9,491 nucleotides of DNA from QQUD01 sp039029915. Its GTDB lineage: Bacteria; Chloroflexota; Anaerolineae; Promineifilales; Promineifilaceae. The position numbers and the translations under genes are program-made. The stretch's first letter is position 1; every line of letters starts with the position of its first letter. Below, piece after piece: positions 1 through 5,976 of this stretch. The DNA lies in the NCBI GenBank assembly GCA_039029915.1, contig JBCCFD010000328.1:1-9491 (forward strand), in the 5' to 3' direction. The notes beneath the pieces were generated by a model that saw only the letters and a program-made list of their open reading frames with translations, did no database searches and had not been told where the DNA came from.

Positions 1-480
1 AATCAAATCCCCTACAATCTAATAGAACGTGGCGTCGAAGTTGAACTGTTGCCTTATGCAATGGCCACCGATATTTGCATTACGGCGTATCGACCGGTGC
101 TGCTGGGCTTATTAGCAGGTAAGTATCAGCCAGGGCACCCTATGCCTGAAGATTCACGGGGACAGGTCGACGGCCGTATTCTCACGTGGCTTGAAAAATA
201 TGCGGCTGGTTTTCAGGAGTTTAATGAGTATGCTCAAGATCACAATTGGCATCCCGCCCAGCTCGCTGTCGCTTGGCAAAGAAAATCAAAAGGGCTGGCC
301 TGCCCGATTGTAGGTGTCAGCTCAGCCAGTCAGCTTCAAGCCTCAATCGATGCCTTTGATATTGAGCTTTCCGATGCGCAATATGAAGCGGTGACGGGCT
401 TTTTTGATACGGCCGTTAAAGAAGAGGCTGGCGGCAAGTTCCCAAGCTGGCGCCGCTCGTTTGGCATTATTGGGAACTAA
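1..480 (+). CDS. Aldo/keto reductase, C-terminal part (5' end outside window)
   Basis: The frame is open from base 1 to the TAA at 478–480, giving 159 visible residues; the first in-window ATG (61–63 within the frame, or 49) is internal, not a start. The protein resembles the C-terminal half of an NAD(P)H-dependent aldo/keto reductase: a QIPYNLIER-like strand, then ITAYRPVLLGLLAGKY, matching the family's 'AYSPLAQGLLTGKY' segment, and later PIVGVSSASQLQ, matching the cofactor 2'-phosphate-binding loop 'PIPGASS-x-Q'. These enzymes fold as a TIM barrel and reduce carbonyls in the cytoplasm. The catalytic Asp/Tyr/Lys/His residues would lie upstream and cannot be checked. The last codons (Gly-Asn-stop) coincide with the edge of dispersed repeat A, so the original C-terminus may have been altered. 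The substrate cannot be assigned. The family call is firm. Confidence 0.9.
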   Translation, partial: NQIPYNLIERGVEVELLPYAMATDICITAYRPVLLGLLAGKYQPGHPMPEDSRGQVDGRILTWLEKYAAGFQEFNEYAQDHNWHPAQLAVAWQRKSKGLACPIVGVSSASQLQASIDAFDIELSDAQYEAVTGFFDTAVKEEAGGKFPSWRRSFGIIGN

Positions 481-712
481 GGGACTAGGGATTGCAAGCA
501 AAACGAACCAGAGCTAGAGCTAGCGTGTAGAGGGAGGCATTTGATGAGGTGTTTGTTATTGGCTGACGGTGCAACCTAGAACTTGTAACTTTGTCACCTG
601 TCATCTACACCTTGCTCCCCTGCAACTTTGCAACCTGCCTCCAATCTCCCAATCCTTCGACAAAGCTCAGGACAAGTCTCTCAATTACCCAATTACCCAA
701 TCCCCAATCTCC
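472..712 (+). repeat. Dispersed repeat A, copy 1
   Basis: This stretch reappears in inverted orientation at 3702–3911. Shared blocks include a 22-bp perfect match (541–562 against 3819–3840), the block AGCTAGAGCTAGCGTGTAG (512–530, against 3851–3869), and the segment around CCTTCGACAAAGCTCAGGAC (654–673). The middle (about 590–645) is diverged. The ends carry tandem AATTACCC units. The two edges resemble an imperfect inverted repeat of the type TTGGG(T)AAYTAAGRGACTWG. No coding potential is convincing. I infer a non-autonomous MITE-like or filler repeat; no transposase is present in the window. Confidence 0.8.
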
Positions 713-757
713 CTACCCCCGCAACCAACCGCGGCAAAGCACGTAAAGGCAATTAGT

Positions 758-1068
758 GAAGTACAGTCAAATATATTTTGATAGGTACGAAACGATTTGA
801 GCTGTACTTCAAAGCGAACAAAAAATTCATCAACCTACTTTTATCCATCGAATCTTTTTTGTTTGCACTTAACAACCAACGCCTTGGTATTTATGAAGGT
901 TTACCTGCGAATGTCGCGAATCCAATCGCGCTATTGGCGCCATTCGCGGTTAAGGCTATTTCTCGGTTGACGTGCTCATGCTCAGACAGTTAGGAAATAG
1001 CTTAGGCTTTTCAAAGTCCTTGATGAAATGATTCATTCTTTGAACTAGCCCATATCTTTCATTTTCAA
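758..1068. other. Gene-free chain of hairpins between repeat A and element B
   Basis: This is the longest gene-free stretch of the window. It contains consecutive inverted repeats: 758–771/796–810 (GAAGTACAG-TCAAA with its complement, one bulge); 814–828/850–866 (GCGAACAAAAAATTC against its near complement); 875–879/884–888 (ACCAA/TTGGT); 915–926/933–948 (CGCGAAT-CCAAT with ATTGG-CGCC-ATTCGCG); 955–962/994–1001 (GCTATTTC/GAAATAGC); and 1011–1016/1038–1043 (TCAAAG/CTTTGA, with ATGAA/TTCAT inside). The series continues into element B. A 71-codon frame (778–993) crosses it but has no ribosome site or recognisable domain. It could be a structured RNA, a set of merged repeat elements or a remnant of a mobile element; the sequence alone does not decide. 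Confidence 0.55.
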
Positions 1069-1186
1069 GGCCTTATGTGTTCCGAAGTTTCTAATTTGAA
1101 AACCGTGATAGATAAACGCCTCGGAACCTCGAGGAAACGAAGTTTATTGCCGTCGTTTTATTCTAAGCAGGAACTTCGTTTCACTT
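1069..1186 (+). repeat. 118-bp double-hairpin element B, copy 1
   Basis: The element aligns without gaps over 118 bp with the reverse complement of 3050–3167, about 101 of 118 positions identical by eye. It has three parts: a hairpin with stem GTTCCGA/TCGGAAC (1079–1085/1121–1127), the palindrome CCTCGAGG (1127–1134), and a second hairpin GAAACGAAGTT/AACTTCGTTTC (1134–1144/1172–1182, 11 bp perfect). The copy ends 21 nt before the start codon of the sensor-domain gene, so it lies in or next to that gene's 5' leader. It is probably a non-autonomous interspersed repeat of REP/MITE type; an RNA-level function is possible. Confidence 0.85.
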
Positions 1187-1195
1187 AACCTTTAT

Positions 1196-1199
1196 GGAG
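1196..1199 (+). promoter_or_regulatory. Ribosome binding site that decides the sensor-gene start
   Basis: GGAG at 1196–1199 lies 8 nt before ATG 1208. The upstream in-frame GTG begins at 1199, inside this motif, so it cannot use the site; ATG 1208 is preferred. Confidence 0.7.
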
Positions 1200-1207
1200 T
1201 GTTTGAA

Positions 1208-1870
1208 ATGAAACCATCTGCACAATCTCAATGGGCAAAACATTTTGCCATCTTCCGAGAAAAACAAACTTGGAAAAATTTACTTTATTTAATGCTCGCC
1301 TTTCCGCTTGGATTAGCCTACTTTATTATCTCCGTTGTTGGCGCCAGCGTGGGAATCGGACTACTCATCATTTGGATTGGCCTCTTTATCCTGCTTGCAC
1401 TGTTTGGCGTTTGGTGGGGCATGGCCGCCTTTGAGCGGCAGTTGGCAATCCATTTGCTGAATGAAGATATCGCACCGATGTATGCCCCTGCATTAGCACA
1501 CGACGGCATTGCTGACCGCTTTATGTCCCATTTTAGCAACCCGGTCACGTGGAAAAGTGCCGCTTATCTGTTCTTAAAATTCCCCATCGGCATTGCGACC
1601 TTTGTGACAACAACCACCATTGTTTCAATGATTTCCGCCCTAGTCTTTGCCCCTTTTATTTACCAAACAGGGGATATTAACATCCTGTTTTGGGATATCA
1701 ACACCTTTTTTGATGCCATTTTAGCCTCAGGGCTTGGTTTGTTTATAGCCCCATTAGGTTTTCGTGTGCTCAATGGTTTGGCTGAGTATTCTGGCAAGTT
1801 TGCGAATTGGATGCTTAGCGGCAACGGGATTAGTGAAAAAAGCCCTGAAGACGTTTTGAAAACGGCATAA
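1208..1870 (+). CDS. Four-helix membrane sensor-domain protein
   Basis: The 220-residue protein is almost entirely membrane embedded, with predicted helices near residues 25–45, 48–72, 117–150 and 168–192. It resembles the 'putative sensor' membrane domain found at the N-terminus of histidine kinases in Actinobacteria and Chloroflexota (WKNLLYLMLAFPLGLAYF and FERQLA are typical), but here it stands alone with no kinase domain. The protein has an internal duplication: TWKNLLYLMLAFPLGLA (21–37) matches TWKSAAYLFLKFPIGIA (114–130). ATG 1208 is chosen over GTG 1199 because the GGAG motif fits it. A strong terminator follows the stop. No partner kinase or regulator is adjacent, so a signalling role is inference; ligand unknown. 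Confidence 0.75.
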   Translation: MKPSAQSQWAKHFAIFREKQTWKNLLYLMLAFPLGLAYFIISVVGASVGIGLLIIWIGLFILLALFGVWWGMAAFERQLAIHLLNEDIAPMYAPALAHDGIADRFMSHFSNPVTWKSAAYLFLKFPIGIATFVTTTTIVSMISALVFAPFIYQTGDINILFWDINTFFDAILASGLGLFIAPLGFRVLNGLAEYSGKFANWMLSGNGISEKSPEDVLKTA

Positions 1871-1900
1871 CAAAAATTAATATCTTGTCCACAGATTACG

Positions 1901-1950
1901 CAGCTGTCACAGATTAGAAAAAGAAATCTGTGACAGCTGTGATTTTTTTT
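1901..1950 (+). terminator. Rho-independent terminator with CACAGATT-type repeat
   Basis: A perfect 15-bp stem CAGCTGTCACAGATT (1901–1915) pairs with 1925–1939 around a 9-nt A-rich loop, followed by eight Ts (1943–1950). It lies between convergent genes, 30 bp after the sensor gene stop; on the minus strand the stem is preceded rather than followed by the homopolymer, so it serves mainly the + gene. CACAGATTA occurs twice in direct orientation (1890–1898 and 1909–1917). Confidence 0.9.
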
Positions 1951-1955
1951 GTCAG

Positions 1956-2495
1956 TTAGGAATACTTTCGATCCCACACCTCTTTGATGGCTAATGATTC
2001 TCCAAGATGACGTGTCAAGTCCATTAGCGGCGTGCGAATCCAGAAGTAAACTGAATATTTCCCCTCAAACCCGGGAGCCATTGCCTCTAGTGCCTCAGCA
2101 CTCATCTCGCTTAAATCCCCTTTTATCAATTCACATATCTCTTTGAGATACGCCAGCACGTGTTCTTTGCTCATTTTGGGAATGGCAGCCACTTCTTCGG
2201 CCGTGTAGCCCTGAATCGTCCCCCAACCACTGCTTCCAATGCCATATGGATCATAGCCTGTTTTTTGTGACCAGCCGTTTTGAGCCCACTGTTCATCAAC
2301 GGCCGTTTTTCCCAGCGCAAATTGCGTATAAAACACATCAAAAACGCGACCGCAGTGCCAAATTGTGTGGGCAATTGAGTTTGCCCCCTCATCCGGTTGC
2401 CAATGAAAACAATCATCTGAAATATTGTCGAGGAGCCAAGTAAATCGGCTCAGATTATCATCAAATAAGTCGATTAGTAATTCCCGAGTATTCAT
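1956..2495 (-). CDS. DinB-family (four-helix-bundle, putative metal-binding) protein
   Basis: The 179-residue protein has the DinB/YfiT-like layout. An N-terminal helix begins MNTRELLIDLFDDN, a second helix carries SIAHTIWHCGRVFD with His43 and His47, and a C-terminal helix carries DLTRHLGESLAIKEVW with His163 in the family's typical 'H-x-GE' setting. DinB-fold proteins bind a divalent metal through three histidines and include thiol transferases (bacillithiol, mycothiol) and many uncharacterised members. The catalysed reaction is not predictable here. The 3' end converges on the sensor gene across the terminator at 1901–1950; the 5' end is divergent from the small membrane-anchored gene at 2605. 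One ACGGCCGT palindrome (2299–2306) lies inside, encoding Thr-Ala-Val. Confidence 0.85.
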   Translation of the reverse strand: MNTRELLIDLFDDNLSRFTWLLDNISDDCFHWQPDEGANSIAHTIWHCGRVFDVFYTQFALGKTAVDEQWAQNGWSQKTGYDPYGIGSSGWGTIQGYTAEEVAAIPKMSKEHVLAYLKEICELIKGDLSEMSAEALEAMAPGFEGKYSVYFWIRTPLMDLTRHLGESLAIKEVWDRKYS

Positions 2496-2504
2496 GCTGA
2501 GAAC

Positions 2505-2531
2505 TTAACACAAAGCCACCAAGAGACAAAG
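2505..2531. repeat. Short CACAAAG/CCAAGAGACAAAG repeat motif
   Basis: A purine/CA-rich run of the form ACACAAAGCCACCAAGAGAC followed by AAAG sits directly upstream of the DinB gene start, in its 5' leader. It resembles the 'CACAAAG-CCACAAAG' short repeats I associate with intergenic regions of several bacterial phyla. There is only one copy here, so calling it a repeat rests on recollection rather than on this sequence. Confidence 0.35.
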
Positions 2532-2591
2532 TAAGTGAGACTCCTGCTTTATGTTGTTTTTTGATTATGTTTCTTTTGAAGTACCATATTT

Positions 2592-2597
2592 AGGAGG
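2592..2597 (+). promoter_or_regulatory. Ribosome binding site for the 2605 gene
   Basis: A full AGGAGG lies 7 nt before ATG 2605. It fixes the start there and rejects the in-frame ATG 54 bp upstream at 2551, which would add 18 residues before the membrane anchor. Confidence 0.85.
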
Positions 2598-2604
2598 CGT
2601 AAAA

Positions 2605-3042
2605 ATGAAAGATAAACGACTGTTAGGCTGTCTACTTATTCCAATATTGTTAATATTCTGCGGCATATCAGCCGTACCGGCCCTGCTGTATCAGCAAACC
2701 CCTAAATTGACCCAATATAATGACACAAGACTGCTTGATCAAAACACTCAGTTTGTCTTTCTGAGAAATATTTGCATATCCACCTTTTACTTCACACAGG
2801 AGTATCAGGCAGCCATAACGGGGGAAGACGTATGGGATCGGCTGTCAGAGCAGTGGGATGTACGGCCTGACACGTTTTTTAAAACAGGCAACGAGGCTTT
2901 TTCAGAGAAGGAGCTGTATGGCAATCTAGACCTAACATCTAACGTGCTGTCCTATGATATTGACCAAACGACTTCGATTATTGTGGTGAGCAATCAGTTT
3001 GTTTATAAATTCCCCAAACGCATGTGCGATCCCTTTGGCTAA
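2605..3042 (+). CDS. Small membrane-anchored or secreted protein of unknown function
   Basis: The 145-residue product starts with positively charged MKDKR, then a hydrophobic stretch (about residues 6–28, LLGCLLIPILLIFCGISAVPALL), so it should be anchored in or exported across the membrane, with the remainder outside. The outer part has no domain I recognise. It contains two cysteines that could pair (in RNICIS near residue 56 and in RMCDPFG at the end). Start choice rests on the strong AGGAGG at 2592–2597. The stop is followed within 10 bp by element B copy 2, whose hairpins might act as transcript end. The layout (single anchor, about 110–140 extracytoplasmic residues, paired cysteines) resembles the next + gene at 3199, but I see no clear sequence homology. 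Confidence 0.7.
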   Translation: MKDKRLLGCLLIPILLIFCGISAVPALLYQQTPKLTQYNDTRLLDQNTQFVFLRNICISTFYFTQEYQAAITGEDVWDRLSEQWDVRPDTFFKTGNEAFSEKELYGNLDLTSNVLSYDIDQTTSIIVVSNQFVYKFPKRMCDPFG

Positions 3043-3049
3043 AGAACAA

Positions 3050-3167
3050 AAGTGAAACGAAGTGCCGGCTTTGACTAAAACAGCGGCCACAAACTTCGTC
3101 TCCTCGAGGTTCCGAAGCTTTTATCTAACACGGTTCTCAAATTAGACAATTCGGAACACTTAATGCC
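3050..3167 (-). repeat. 118-bp double-hairpin element B, copy 2 (inverted)
   Basis: This is the reverse complement of 1069–1186 with about 17 substitutions and no gap. The stems are kept: TTCGGAAC/GTTCCGAA (3150–3157/3109–3116), with an extra TCTAA/TTAGA pair inside (3124–3128/3142–3146), the central CCTCGAGG (3102–3109), and GAAACGAAGT against ACTTCGTCTC (3054–3063/3093–3102, one mismatch that is G·U on the minus-strand transcript). It starts 8 bp after the stop of the 2605 gene and ends 31 bp before ATG 3199. Confidence 0.85.
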
Positions 3168-3198
3168 AATTGTTACCCAAGTTTCAAATAATATCTGA

Positions 3199-3714
3199 AT
3201 GAGCTTTTTGAAGCGTTCGCGATTTTTTCTTTTGTTCTTGCTTGGGATATTAGCGCTTATCTTACTAATCATTTTTCTGGCTCCCACAGCCTTGTTTGTT
3301 CGCCTAACGCCAGCCCAACCAACCGACCCAATCGGTATTCCACTTTCAAATCGGACAAATATCCAAGCTGGTCGGCAGGATATGCTTTTCCACCTTAGTT
3401 CACAAATTCAGGGGGAGGCCTCCATTCAGCAGTTTGTTCATTATTACTTTCGGGAAGAAACGGCCGTTTCCAATTTCAATCAAAATTTAGCAGGCAACCC
3501 GGACTGGTTCCCCGATGGCGCAGAGGCTTACCGTGTCGATCTACCCTCACGTAACTTTCCAGAACAGCTCCTCTGCCATCAACTTACCCCCGACCGACTC
3601 CTCTGCGAATACCGCGCCCAAATCGGACATTGGACGGTACATACGGATTTTGTTAGTAGGAATACGGCCGTGTTTGATGAGGAAGTGATTGAGAATTGGT
3701 TATTGGGTAATTAA
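3199..3714 (+). CDS. Small membrane-anchored protein of unknown function
   Basis: The 171-residue product has a short basic N-terminus (MSFLKRSR), a strong hydrophobic anchor (about residues 9–33, rich in Leu and Ile), and an extracytoplasmic part of about 135 residues with no recognised domain. Two cysteines lie close together (LLCHQLTPDRLLCEY). Start ATG 3199 has no clear Shine–Dalgarno sequence; no better in-frame start is visible before the anchor. Two ACGGCCGT palindromes (3460 and 3664) lie in frame as Thr-Ala-Val. The last codons, Leu-Gly-Asn-TAA, match the edge of dispersed repeat A (ATTGGGTAATTA at 3702 recurs at 3742), so the repeat seems to supply the C-terminus and the stop. Function unknown. 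Confidence 0.65.
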   Translation: MSFLKRSRFFLLFLLGILALILLIIFLAPTALFVRLTPAQPTDPIGIPLSNRTNIQAGRQDMLFHLSSQIQGEASIQQFVHYYFREETAVSNFNQNLAGNPDWFPDGAEAYRVDLPSRNFPEQLLCHQLTPDRLLCEYRAQIGHWTVHTDFVSRNTAVFDEEVIENWLLGN

Positions 3715-3911
3715 GAGACTTGTCCTGAGCTTTGCCGAAGGATTGGGTAATTAATGTGCGTGTGGCAAGCTGCCATGTTGCAGGTGGCAGCGTTACAAGT
3801 TCCAGGTTGCACCGTCAACCAATAACAAACACCTCATCAATTGCCACCCGCTACACGCTAGCTCTAGCCCCTTTTACTCTCCAATCCCCAGTCCCTGACC
3901 CTTAATTCCCT
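3702..3911 (-). repeat. Dispersed repeat A, copy 2 (inverted)
   Basis: This stretch fills the whole gap between the convergent genes ending at 3714 and 3902 and overlaps the last codons of both. It matches 472–712 in reverse complement, including the 22-bp perfect block at 3819–3840. ATTGGGTAATTA occurs twice (3702–3713 and 3742–3753). The stops of both flanking genes lie within its edges. No hairpin-plus-T-run terminator is evident here. Confidence 0.8.
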
Positions 3912-4324
3912 CCCAACCGCATCCACCAATCAATCACCCGATCAACGCGAGGCATTACGCTATTTTCTTTAATGCCTTCAATAACACCGAGAATCACGCC
4001 GCTCCCAACCAGTGTAACAATAGAGATGGCTAACACGTTGTACCACCAGCGATGTTTTTCAGCGCTGGGCACAAAGAGCCACACAGCCCCCACAATAACT
4101 GCGGTTAGGGTAAAAATCCAAGCGGCGCGGATAATACGGCCGTTCCAATCCATCACCTTTAAATCATCTGAATGAAAAATCGAAAAAAAGAGAGATAATC
4201 CAATCACCCACAACGGTGCATAGGCAACGGCACCAACTCCCCCTGCCAGCATAATGCCAAAAATCAGCCCATAAAATGGAAAGGTGATCAATCCAAAAAA
4301 GAGGTCATCCAGTTTCCTTAGCAT
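3902..4324 (-). CDS. Small integral membrane protein of unknown function
   Basis: The 140-residue protein has about four hydrophobic segments: residues 8–32 and 34–50 (possibly a helical hairpin), 64–87 and 96–118. A short loop (HSDDLKVMDWNGRIIR) separates the first pair from the third, and the tail is basic and Trp-containing. I do not recognise a family. The protein ends RLGGN-stop inside the edge of repeat A. The ribosome site is weak (a GAG a few bases before the ATG at 4324). It is transcribed in the same direction as the SDR gene upstream (137-bp gap), so read-through is possible. One ACGGCCGT (4136–4143) encodes Asn-Gly-Arg. Confidence 0.65.
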   Translation of the reverse strand: MLRKLDDLFFGLITFPFYGLIFGIMLAGGVGAVAYAPLWVIGLSLFFSIFHSDDLKVMDWNGRIIRAAWIFTLTAVIVGAVWLFVPSAEKHRWWYNVLAISIVTLVGSGVILGVIEGIKENSVMPRVDRVIDWWMRLGGN

Positions 4325-4392
4325 ATCAACTCAGTGAAAATCAAATTCAGCCAGTTCTTATTCAAAATACTTTTTTGCTTTCACATCAGTCT

Positions 4393-4410
4393 AAATGATG
4401 CGGATCATTT
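4393..4410. other. Short hairpin in the SDR/membrane-protein gap
   Basis: AAATGAT (4393–4399) and ATCATTT (4404–4410) form a 7-bp stem with a GCGG loop. No T-run follows on either strand, so termination is doubtful. The rest of 4325–4461 shows nothing recognisable. Confidence 0.3.
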
Positions 4411-4461
4411 CTGTCATTAACGCTAAAGTAATTATCCTTATCCATATTCGGAATGGGTTGA

Positions 4462-5349
4462 TTATAAAAAGGATAATCCTGTCAGCTGCTCCGCAGCATT
4501 CCAAAGCGTTTTCCTCGAACTTACATCTTCTATACCTGCATCAGGTGCCACTTTACCAGGTTCACCCTTAATCTCTTTAAAACCAGTTGGCCCAAAAAAC
4601 TCGCCATTTTCACCTTCAACCGTTGCCATCACAAGGGGCTTGGCAGCATCCTCCGGTTTTCCTGTGAGGAGGTTGCCTAGCATCCTAAACAAAAGTTTTT
4701 GAAATGCATTGGGTTCTCCTTTAAGTTGAATGCCTGTAAGGGAAATGCCGGGATGTGCTGCAACAGCATGCATCCCGAGCTGTTTATCTTTGATCTGGTG
4801 ATGCAACTCATAGAAAAAGGCCATGCCAGCCCACTTACTTCGCGAATATGCCTCCATATTACCGATAGAAGAAAAGTCTGATTCTATTTGGATATCGTTT
4901 AAATCAACTGGGCTGCCGCGATGTTCAGATGAAGAAACGATTACGACTCGTGAGTCCTTAGTTTTTTTCAAAAGTGGGAATAAGTAAGAAGTCAAGGCAA
5001 AAGGGCCAATGAAGTGCAGGGCAAAATTCAGCTCGATATTATTTGCGGATATTCTGCGCTCTTTATCAAAAAAGTAAACCCCCGCATTGTGAACGAGTCC
5101 ATCTAAACGGCCGTATTTTTGCAAAACCTTATCCGCAAATCGCTCAATCGAGGCTAAACTGCCCATGTCTATGATCATCAACTCCAAAGATTGCTTAGGA
5201 AATTCTGCTTTTAACTCTTCTAGTACGCGTTGACCCGATTCCTCATTTCGACACGCCATAATGACGTGATAATTTCTGGATAGCATTTCTCGGCAGTAGT
5301 GCTTCCCAATACCACCATTAGCACCAGTACATATTACTAATTTTTTCAT
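4462..5349 (-). CDS. Short-chain dehydrogenase/reductase (SDR), classical type
   Basis: This 295-residue protein is a NAD(P)H-dependent oxidoreductase with a Rossmann fold. It shows the dinucleotide-binding TGANGGIGK (8–16), Arg34 in ACRNEES (favouring NADP), the adenine-site Asp61, the HNAG motif (87–90), structural Asn108, catalytic Ser140/141, and the catalytic YSRSK pair Tyr168/Lys172, followed by HPG (199–201). The sequence style, including the ACRN and HPG motifs, is closest to the retinol-dehydrogenase/WWOX-like group; the true substrate is unknown. ATG 5349 has AGGGA about 6 nt upstream. It lies 52 bp downstream of the MoaF-like gene on the same strand and probably shares its TetR-controlled promoter. 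One ACGGCCGT (5107–5114) encodes Tyr-Gly-Arg. Confidence 0.93.
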   Translation of the reverse strand: MKKLVICTGANGGIGKHYCREMLSRNYHVIMACRNEESGQRVLEELKAEFPKQSLELMIIDMGSLASIERFADKVLQKYGRLDGLVHNAGVYFFDKERRISANNIELNFALHFIGPFALTSYLFPLLKKTKDSRVVIVSSSEHRGSPVDLNDIQIESDFSSIGNMEAYSRSKWAGMAFFYELHHQIKDKQLGMHAVAAHPGISLTGIQLKGEPNAFQKLLFRMLGNLLTGKPEDAAKPLVMATVEGENGEFFGPTGFKEIKGEPGKVAPDAGIEDVSSRKTLWNAAEQLTGLSFL

Positions 5350-5401
5350 ATTGATCCCTATAATTAGATTTGCATCGAATTTAATTTATAGTGACGACAA
5401 C

Positions 5402-5854
5402 TTACTGTTGTCTAGGCGGCTCGCAAGATTCAATGAAGCCATTGCAATAAATTTCACCCGCTATCGCAACTGATTTCGAATTGCCCTTGCTGTGAGCATA
5501 GACAAGATTATTTTCAAAATCGAGTACAAGAGAATCGTAACCAATGTAGGGGACGTTCCAAGTAATAAAATAAAGGCTCTCCTGCACTTTGGTGTATCGT
5601 GGATCAACAGTCGCTGTTTGGCCTTCAAAATCTCCCGCAAACCCTTCCCAATGTAGGCCTTCTTCATCCATCAGCACACGAAAATCCCAGCCAATGTTAT
5701 ACCGCCAATGAAATACTTGATTCTCAAGTTCTGGTGGGACAGATGCTACCTCATATTGTTCATCTACAACGGGGACAGAGGTCCAAAATACCCCATACCC
5801 TACTGCCGCCACGACGAATAGACTTAAAATAAATCGATAAATGTTCTTTTCCAT
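5402..5854 (-). CDS. Membrane-anchored MoaF/lipocalin-like protein
   Basis: The 150-residue protein begins with a charged MEKNIYR and a hydrophobic segment (about 8–24), indicating a signal anchor or signal peptide. The rest (about 50–122) reads as alternating beta strands: IGWDFRVLMDEEGLHWEG, then YTKVQESLYFITW, then DSLVLDFENNLVYAHS. This pattern, especially 'LYFITW...DSLVLDF', resembles MoaF-like small beta-barrel domains; the name comes from a family member in molybdenum metabolism and does not imply that role here. Two cysteines lie near the C-terminus (Cys137, Cys144). Its start is 22 bp from operator 1, divergent from tetR, and it is the first gene of a probable two-gene unit with the SDR. 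I infer a small-molecule-binding exported protein; moderately sure of the fold. Confidence 0.65.
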   Translation of the reverse strand: MEKNIYRFILSLFVVAAVGYGVFWTSVPVVDEQYEVASVPPELENQVFHWRYNIGWDFRVLMDEEGLHWEGFAGDFEGQTATVDPRYTKVQESLYFITWNVPYIGYDSLVLDFENNLVYAHSKGNSKSVAIAGEIYCNGFIESCEPPRQQ

Positions 5855-5876
5855 TTGCTTGACCCTTCTTTACATT

Positions 5877-5896
5877 TGTAAAATTATATTACAGAT
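5877..5896. promoter_or_regulatory. Operator 1 for the TetR-family regulator
   Basis: The site reads TGTAAAATTATATTACAGAT: inverted half-sites TGTAA and TTACA around a 7-bp spacer, followed by GAT. The flanking TTTACATT also makes TTTACA-TT-TGTAAA (5869–5882). The same site recurs at 5957–5976. It starts 23 bp upstream of the divergent MoaF-like gene and covers its likely −10 box. Confidence 0.75.
5883..5888 (-). promoter_or_regulatory. Likely −10 box for the MoaF-like/SDR unit
   Basis: On the minus strand this reads TATAAT, a consensus −10, 29 bp before the start codon at 5854. It sits inside the spacer of operator 1, so a bound repressor would block it. No good −35 at 16–18 bp is visible (weak AT-rich sequence only). 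Confidence 0.45.
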
Positions 5897-5956
5897 GTTA
5901 ACCTAGAGAATTGAACGTCAAATTAATTAGACTATCAACATTCAAAATCTCACTTT

Positions 5957-5976
5957 TGTAAAATCTCTTTACAGAT
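5957..5976. promoter_or_regulatory. Operator 2 for the TetR-family regulator
   Basis: The site reads TGTAAAATCTCTTTACAGAT, the same TGTAAAAT-N4-TTACAGAT as operator 1, offset by exactly 80 bp. It ends 8 nt before ATG 5985 of the regulator gene, where it would overlap the −10 (TAAAAT, 5959–5964) and the transcription start. Autorepression is the natural reading. Confidence 0.75.

Noticed and set aside
569..781. 70-codon open frame in + orientation
   Set aside because: It lies in repeat A and the AATTACCC low-complexity run; the translation is Pro/Ser/Gln-rich with no ribosome site.
778..993. 71-codon open frame in + orientation
   Set aside because: It crosses several hairpins, has no Shine–Dalgarno sequence and no recognisable domain; noncoding structure explains the stretch better.
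1079..1182. Integron attC site or group II intron domain
   Set aside because: The hairpins lack attC core motifs (GTTRRRY) and no intron domain V-like sequence was found; no integrase or reverse transcriptase is present.
472..3911. Composite transposon bounded by repeat A
   Set aside because: There is no transposase or recombinase inside and the copies are only partly conserved, so a functional composite element is not supported.
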